NCBI GenBank assembly: GCA_006844665.1
Contig: SPJP01000027.1
Span: 1-33,850 of the forward strand
DNA: 33,850 nucleotides
DNA from: Paracoccaceae bacterium
Lineage (GTDB): Bacteria; Pseudomonadota; Alphaproteobacteria; Rhodobacterales; Rhodobacteraceae
Direction of reading: 5' to 3'
Part shown: positions 28,489 through 33,850 of the stretch, one piece after another
Position numbering within the stretch: position 1 is the first letter of the stretch
Layout: each line of letters begins with the position of its first letter
Translations under genes and position numbers: made by a program
Notes under the pieces: generated by a model
Told to the model about the DNA's origin: nothing
What the model saw: the letters and a program-made list of their open reading frames with translations, nothing else
The model's database searches: none

Positions 28489-28818
28489 ATGTCCGACCAA
28501 ACAGCCGAATTGTATGAAGATGAAGATCTGACGGAACCGCCGCTCAGCAAATTTTCTAGCCGTTTGCATGACGCAATCACTGCGTTCTTGTTGCTGGTCG
28601 CCTTCCCCTTCGGCTTTGCGCTATTGGCCTTGTCCAGCGTTTTTGGACGCTCGATGATCCGGGCGTTCAGCGTCGTGGTATTCCTATGCGCCGTGCATCT
28701 GGTCGCCGGGGTCAACATCATGCTGGGCAACGAATCCGTGGCCCATCTGTACGAACATGGCCCCAACTTAGTGACCCTGTTGGGCAAAGGGCTGACCGCC
28801 TTGTTGCCAAACGCCTAG
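28489..28818 (+). CDS. Small membrane protein of unknown function, 109 aa
   Basis: Two hydrophobic segments (ITAFLLLVAFPFGFALLALSSVF; AFSVVVFLCAVHLVAGVNIML); terminator upstream separates it from glnA. Confidence 0.7.
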   Translation: MSDQTAELYEDEDLTEPPLSKFSSRLHDAITAFLLLVAFPFGFALLALSSVFGRSMIRAFSVVVFLCAVHLVAGVNIMLGNESVAHLYEHGPNLVTLLGKGLTALLPNA

Positions 28819-28970
28819 GCTCAGGTCCCACGCATTTTCCTGCTCCGGTTTCGAACATCGCGCGAACCCGTGCCAACAGGCATAACCGGGACACCACCTT
28901 CGTTCCCATAGCCTGGCGCATCCCGGCCGATGCCTCGGTACCGATCCGCTGGGCGCGGTTTGGGTACGGA

Positions 28971-28983
28971 CATAGGGCCTATG
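28971..28983. promoter_or_regulatory. 13-bp perfect dyad upstream of dddP (candidate operator)
   Basis: CATAGG-G-CCTATG. Confidence 0.35.
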
Positions 28984-29117
28984 CACCTCGACTAGCCCGA
29001 AACCTGCCCCACTCGGACAGTGAAAAACGTAAAATGCGACGCTAAAACATGTCGGAAATTGAAAGGCATGGGCGCGAATCGCGGGGCAGTCTTGGGCATC
29101 ACCAGCCAAAGGCCGCC

Positions 29118-30443
29118 ATGACCCAGCATTTCCGAGAGACCCGCAAAATCGACCCGACCCGTGGCGCGTTTCTGGGCGACGGCACGCCGAACGATGCCGA
29201 CCGGGTGGAAATTGGCCCGACCCAGCTGGCGTTTCAGGAATTCGAACAGGCCGGCCTACAGCTGCCCAATCTGGCCGATATGCGCCGCTACCGCTGGGAA
29301 CGCCTGACCCAACATATTGTGCAGCGCGACTATGGCGGCGTTTTGCTGTTTGACCCGCTGAACATCCGCTACGCCACCGACAGCACCAATATGCAGCTGT
29401 GGAACACCCATAACCCGTTTCGCGCCGTGCTGGTCTGCGCTGACGGCTATATGGTGATCTGGGACTATAAGAACTCGCCCTTTCTAAGCGGCTTTAACCC
29501 CCTGGTCCGCGAAGCCCGCTCGGGCGCGGATCTGTTCTATTTCGACCGCGGCGACAAGGTGGATGTGGCTGCCGACACCTTTGCGAACGAGGTCCGCACC
29601 CTGATCGCCGAGCATGGCGGCGGCAACAACCGGCTGGGCGTCGACAAGGTCATGATCCACGGCCTGCGCGCGCTTGAGGCCCAGGGCTTCCAGGTCATGC
29701 CGGGCGAGGAGCTGACGGAAAAGGCCCGCTCGATCAAGGGCCCGGACGAACTGCTGGCCATGCGCTGCGCCGTCCATTCCTGCGAAATCGCCATGGCCGA
29801 AATGGAGGCCGCCTGCCGCCCCGGCCTGTCAGAGGACGAGCTGTGGTCGGTCCTGCATGCCGAAAACATCAAGCGCGGCGGCGAATGGATTGAAACCCGC
29901 CTGCTGACCAGTGGTCCGCGCACCAATCCGTGGTTTCAGGAATGCGGCCCCCGGATCATCCAGAACAACGAAATCGTGGCCTTCGATACCGATCTGGTCG
30001 GCGTCTACGGCATCTGCAGCGATATGAGCCGCACCTGGTGGGTCGGCGACCGCAAACCCCGCCCCGATATGATCCAGGCCATGCAGATCGCTCATGACCA
30101 CATCATGATCAATATGGAGATGCTGAAGCCCGGCGTGAATATCGAGGACCTGTCCCGAAACACCCATGTGCTGCCCGACAAATACCAACAGCTGAAATAT
30201 GGCTGCCTGATGCACGGGGTGGGCCTGTGCGATGAATGGCCCCTGGTCGCCTATCCCGACCACATGGTCCCCGGCGCCTTCGACTACGTGCTGGAACCCG
30301 GCATGACCCTCTGCGTCGAGGCCCTGGTCGGCGAGGTCGGCAGCGACTTTATGATCAAACTGGAAGACCAGGTGGTGATCACCGAGGACGGCTACGAGAA
30401 CCTCTCCAAATACCCGTTCGATGGGCAGCTGATGGGGGCGTAG
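29118..30443 (+). CDS. dddP: Dimethylsulfoniopropionate lyase DddP (M24-family fold)
   Basis: MTQHFRETRKIDPTRGAFLGDGTPNDADRVEIGPTQLAFQEFEQAGL...; metal-ligand pattern FDTD / SDMSRTW / MHGVGLCDEW / CVEALVGE / KLEDQVVI; ORF can extend to 29049 but conserved N-terminus starts at 29118. Confidence 0.93.
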   Translation: MTQHFRETRKIDPTRGAFLGDGTPNDADRVEIGPTQLAFQEFEQAGLQLPNLADMRRYRWERLTQHIVQRDYGGVLLFDPLNIRYATDSTNMQLWNTHNPFRAVLVCADGYMVIWDYKNSPFLSGFNPLVREARSGADLFYFDRGDKVDVAADTFANEVRTLIAEHGGGNNRLGVDKVMIHGLRALEAQGFQVMPGEELTEKARSIKGPDELLAMRCAVHSCEIAMAEMEAACRPGLSEDELWSVLHAENIKRGGEWIETRLLTSGPRTNPWFQECGPRIIQNNEIVAFDTDLVGVYGICSDMSRTWWVGDRKPRPDMIQAMQIAHDHIMINMEMLKPGVNIEDLSRNTHVLPDKYQQLKYGCLMHGVGLCDEWPLVAYPDHMVPGAFDYVLEPGMTLCVEALVGEVGSDFMIKLEDQVVITEDGYENLSKYPFDGQLMGA

Positions 30444-30462
30444 CCACGCCTTGCCCGCGTCG

Positions 30463-32175
30463 CTATTTTTGCTCCAACGCTTCTAAGGCCCGACACCCAA
30501 GCTCGTCCCCGCCGTCACAAGCTTCCTCAAAAAGCTCGACCGCACGCGAAACGTCCCGCGCAACGCCTGTTCCTTTGTAGTAGAGAGCACCGAGTATTGT
30601 GCAGCCAATCGCATTCCCACCGTCGCAATCTTCTCTAAAGATCTCGATCGCGCGCGCAACGTCCTGCGCAACGCCCGTTCCTTTGTAGTAGAGAGCACCG
30701 AGATTTCTGCAGCCAAGCCAATGCCCACCCTCGCAACCTTCCTTATAAAGCGCGGCCGCGCGCGCAAAGTCCTGCGCAACGCCCGTTCCGGCCCCGTAAA
30801 GAGTTCCAAGGTATGTACAGCCAAGCGCGTCCCCACCGTCGCAGCCTTCCTTATAAAGCGCGGCCGCGCGCGCATAGTCCTGCGCAACACCCGTTCCGTT
30901 ATCATAGAGAAAACCGAGGATTGTGCAGCCATTCGCATGCCCACCGTCGCAGCCTTCCTTATAAAGCTCCGCCGCGCGCGCATCGTCCTGCGCAACACCC
31001 GTTCCGGTCCCATAGAGAAAACCGAGTTTTGTGCAGCCAGGCGCATCCCCACCATCGCAGCCTTCCTCAAAAAGCGCAGCCGCGCGCGCATAGTCCTGCG
31101 CAACACCCGTTCCGTCCCGATAGAGATAACCGAGGTTTGTGCAGCCAGCCGCATTCTCGCCGTCGCAGGCGGCTCGAAAATGCTCGAATACCACCTCTGG
31201 GTCGATCTCATATCGACTTAGCCCTTTTTCAAGGCAAACAGCGCTTGCCCCCGTCGCGCAGCCTTGCAGCACCCGTTGCGCCTTGGCTTCTTCATCCTCC
31301 GTCAGCCGGGCGACCGCGTGGCATGTTTGCCCGCCGAACGCATTGCACAGGGTGTTTTCAAACCGGGATACCCCATCGGCGTCTTTTTGCAGCGGGACCA
31401 AGGCCACTAGGGTGCCTGCCCCGATCACCAGCCCGACAAAGGCCGCCAGCACAAAGGCCAGGTTGTCTTGGGCATCAAACCGTTCGGCCAGCCGGTAGCG
31501 GGCAAACAGGCGGATCGTCCAGCTGGACAGGATATACCCCCATGTCCAGACCGAAGTGATGAAGGTGGAATAAAAGAAGATCGAATAGATGCTAAACACG
31601 CCCAACAGCTCGCCTACCGAAAAATCACCGCCCTCGTTTAGCGGGGAAGCGGCGTAGGCGTAGATGGCCCCCAAGATGATCGCGGCGGTTATCGCCAAAT
31701 CGGCCAGCAGCACGCCAGCTTGCGCCCAAACGCTGCGCCAGCCGCGCATGCCCCTCAGCAACCAGCGGGTTTCCAGCAAGGACACATAGTCCGCGACCAC
31801 ATTGATCGCCAAACCGATGACCAAAACCTGCAAGAACGGGCGCGCATCCTCGGTCCGGGTCTGCATCGTCCCCTCGCCCCCCAGGACAATCCACAACGCC
31901 GTCACCGTTGTCAGGGACATAATGACCGAAAGAAAAATACACCGCAAGCTCAGGTGATTGCGTCCAAAGAACCCGTCGAACAGGGAACAGACACTGTCGC
32001 TCCACCGCTCTTCCTCGACCCCCATCAGGCGCAGGGTGATCGTTTCCCGCACATTTGGCGAAGCGATGCGCACCAGCAGCAAGGTCGCCGAAAACATCGC
32101 GCCCCCGACCCATAGCGCAAGGAACCATTCGTCAGCCAGGTTGCTGACAATGACGGCTGGATCAAATGAACTCAT
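30463..32175 (-). CDS. Multi-TM membrane protein with C-terminal Cys-rich Sel1-like (Hcp-like) repeats, 570 aa
   Basis: N-terminal hydrophobic segments; about seven 36-aa units such as DYARAAALFEEGCDGGDAPGCTKLGFLYGTGTGVAQ. Confidence 0.88.
   Translation of the reverse strand: MSSFDPAVIVSNLADEWFLALWVGGAMFSATLLLVRIASPNVRETITLRLMGVEEERWSDSVCSLFDGFFGRNHLSLRCIFLSVIMSLTTVTALWIVLGGEGTMQTRTEDARPFLQVLVIGLAINVVADYVSLLETRWLLRGMRGWRSVWAQAGVLLADLAITAAIILGAIYAYAASPLNEGGDFSVGELLGVFSIYSIFFYSTFITSVWTWGYILSSWTIRLFARYRLAERFDAQDNLAFVLAAFVGLVIGAGTLVALVPLQKDADGVSRFENTLCNAFGGQTCHAVARLTEDEEAKAQRVLQGCATGASAVCLEKGLSRYEIDPEVVFEHFRAACDGENAAGCTNLGYLYRDGTGVAQDYARAAALFEEGCDGGDAPGCTKLGFLYGTGTGVAQDDARAAELYKEGCDGGHANGCTILGFLYDNGTGVAQDYARAAALYKEGCDGGDALGCTYLGTLYGAGTGVAQDFARAAALYKEGCEGGHWLGCRNLGALYYKGTGVAQDVARAIEIFREDCDGGNAIGCTILGALYYKGTGVARDVSRAVELFEEACDGGDELGCRALEALEQK
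30480..31190 (-). repeat. ~108-bp coding tandem repeat (Sel1-like units)
   Basis: Recurring plus-strand blocks 'gcagccttccttataaagcgcggccgcgcgcgcatagtcctgcgcaacacccgttcc' at ~108-bp period. Confidence 0.9.
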
Positions 32176-32305
32176 AACGGGTACTCACAGTCGCGAATGC
32201 ACCGCCAGCTTAGCAGGTTATTTCAAACATTCATCTGTTTGCGGCCCCTGTAGGGCAGATTTCCGCGCGTCCATTTCCCAAGGCACCCCGGGGGACAACA
32301 ACAAG

Positions 32306-32575
32306 CTATTCTGACGTTTTGGCCGCCTTGGCCCGTGGCTTGCGCGGGTTTTTTGCCTTGGCCTCGGCCGGGGATTTGGTGGACGTCTTGGCTTTGGCCG
32401 CGCGGGGTTTGGTGGCGGCTTTGCGGGCGGGTTTGGCTTTGGGCTTGGCCGGGCTAAGCGCGTCGATGGCCTTTAGCCAATGCTCTTGGTCGCGGCCCAT
32501 AGGTTGGCCTTCGTCCAGCCACAGCAAATAGGCGGCTTCGCGGATCTGGGCTTCGTCAAGGGTTGGGGTCGGCAT
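32306..32575 (-). CDS. DUF2934-like protein with Lys/Ala/Pro histone-H1-like tail, 89 aa
   Basis: MPTPTLDEAQIREAAYLLWLDEGQPMGRDQEHWLKAIDAL + SPAKPKAKPARKAATKPRAAKAKTSTKSPAEAKAKNPRKPRAKAAKTSE. Confidence 0.82.
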   Translation of the reverse strand: MPTPTLDEAQIREAAYLLWLDEGQPMGRDQEHWLKAIDALSPAKPKAKPARKAATKPRAAKAKTSTKSPAEAKAKNPRKPRAKAAKTSE

Positions 32576-32811
32576 AGGGTGGCTCCTTTGTGATCTGTTG
32601 TCAGTGAAATCCCTAGTGGTCTTTATCGGAATGCAGTTACGATGCGCGAATTGCTGCACCTGCACAATGGGGTGAATTTTGCGGGGCTATCCGTGTTGCA
32701 CCGCTGCAATTTGGGCTTGGATCGTCACCTCCCCGCGACTTGGCTGTAACACATCTTGCGTCTGTGGGATTGTGCTGCCACCTGTTGGTCTGTCTTAACG
32801 GAGCGTTCGCG

Positions 32812-33850
32812 ATGCCTACTGAAAAGCTGTCATTCCCCGGTCATTCTGGCGCGACCCTGGCCGCGCGGCTGGATCTGCCCGAAGGCCCGGTTCTGGCCAC
32901 CGCCTTGTTTGCCCATTGCTTCACCTGCTCTAAAGACATCCCCGCTGCTCGCCGGATCGCAGCACGTCTGGCGGCCATGGGGATCGCGGTTCTGCGGTTT
33001 GATTTCACCGGGTTGGGCCATTCGGAAGGCGAGTTCAAGAACACCACGTTTACCAGCAATGCCGAGGATCTGATTGCCGCCGCAAACGCGCTGGCTGCCC
33101 GCGACATGGCCCCCAGCCTGCTGATCGGCCATTCCCTAGGCGGGGCTGCAATGCTGCGCGTCGCAGGCGATATCCCAAGCGCCAAGGCCGTGGTCACCCT
33201 GGGTGCGCCCTTTGATCCGGGCCATGTGACCCATAATTTCGGCAACGCACTGGACCAGATTGAAAGCCAAGGTCAGGCCGAGGTGCATTTGGGCGGCCGT
33301 CCCATCACCATTGGCCGGGACTTCGTGCGCGATGTTGCGGCCTCGGCCCTCGGGCCCCGGATTGCGGCGATGAAACCGGCGCTGCTGGTCATGCACGCGC
33401 CCCAGGATGATGTGGTCGGCGTGGAAAACGCGACCCAGATCTTTGTGGCGGCCAAACACCCCAAAAGCTTTGTCACCTTGGATGATGCCGATCACCTGAT
33501 CAGCCGGACCGAGGATGCCGAATATGCAGCAAACGTGATCGCCGCCTGGGCGGGCCGTTATCTGGACCTGCCACGCCCCGCCCCGCCTATCGGCGCGCCC
33601 GAGGGCGTGACCCGCGTGGTAGAGGCCGATCCAAGGGGGTTCCTGCAAGATGTCCATGCCGGGCCCAAGCACCACATTCTGGCCGACGAGCCTTTGGCTT
33701 ACGGCGGCGACGACAAGGGCCTGACCCCGTACCAGCTGCTGGCCGCCGGGCTTGGGGCCTGCACTTCGATGACCATCCGGATGTATGCGCGGCGCAAGGG
33801 CTGGCCGCTCGACAGCGTCTCGGTCGATGTGACCCATGACAAGGTCCATG
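32812..33850 (+). CDS. Bifunctional alpha/beta hydrolase - OsmC family protein (truncated by window end)
   Basis: Not in the ORF track (runs off the edge). MPTEKLSFPGHSGATLAARLDLPEGPVLATALFAHCFTCSKD...LIGHSLGGAAML (GxSxG) then OsmC-like LTPYQLLAAGLGACTSMTIRMYARRKGWPLDSVSVDVTHDK. Confidence 0.92.
   Translation, partial: MPTEKLSFPGHSGATLAARLDLPEGPVLATALFAHCFTCSKDIPAARRIAARLAAMGIAVLRFDFTGLGHSEGEFKNTTFTSNAEDLIAAANALAARDMAPSLLIGHSLGGAAMLRVAGDIPSAKAVVTLGAPFDPGHVTHNFGNALDQIESQGQAEVHLGGRPITIGRDFVRDVAASALGPRIAAMKPALLVMHAPQDDVVGVENATQIFVAAKHPKSFVTLDDADHLISRTEDAEYAANVIAAWAGRYLDLPRPAPPIGAPEGVTRVVEADPRGFLQDVHAGPKHHILADEPLAYGGDDKGLTPYQLLAAGLGACTSMTIRMYARRKGWPLDSVSVDVTHDKVH

Noticed and set aside
30721-31221. 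Plus-strand repetitive ORF (AAFLIKRGRARIVLRNTRS repeats)
   Set aside because: Antisense image of the Sel1 repeats: repeat length is a multiple of 3, so several frames remain open.

Overview
This looks like a chromosomal segment from a marine Rhodobacterales (Roseobacter-type) alphaproteobacterium; the lineage is inferred from gene content, not searched. About 1-14.4 kb (minus strand) is a near-complete RcGTA-type gene transfer agent (GTA) head-tail cluster: TerS g1, TerL g2, portal g3, g3.5, protease g4, capsid g5, g6-g10.1, tape measure g11, g12-g15, then a DUF2793 protein cut by the window edge. Upstream are mltG, fabF and acpP, and then a DUF2726-like membrane-anchored protein, fabG, fabD, rpsF-rpsR-rplI, a small secreted protein, tig, tRNA-Leu(UAG), a Hint-like protein, nnr, glnB-glnA, a small membrane protein, the DMSP lyase dddP, a membrane protein with Cys-rich Sel1 repeats, a DUF2934/histone-H1-like protein, and an alpha/beta hydrolase-OsmC fusion running off the edge. 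The observations most worth checking are: (1) the GTA leader, where a consensus sigma70-type promoter with stacked palindromes is followed, before g1, by an intrinsic-terminator-like hairpin (possible attenuation of the GTA); (2) a large nested inverted repeat between the GTA capsid gene and g6; (3) a 128-nt dual-coding TerS/TerL overlap; (4) the multi-TM Cys-rich Sel1 protein; (5) a structured rpsF leader; and (6) a 13-bp dyad upstream of dddP. All functional claims are read from the sequence and remembered family features; no database search was run.
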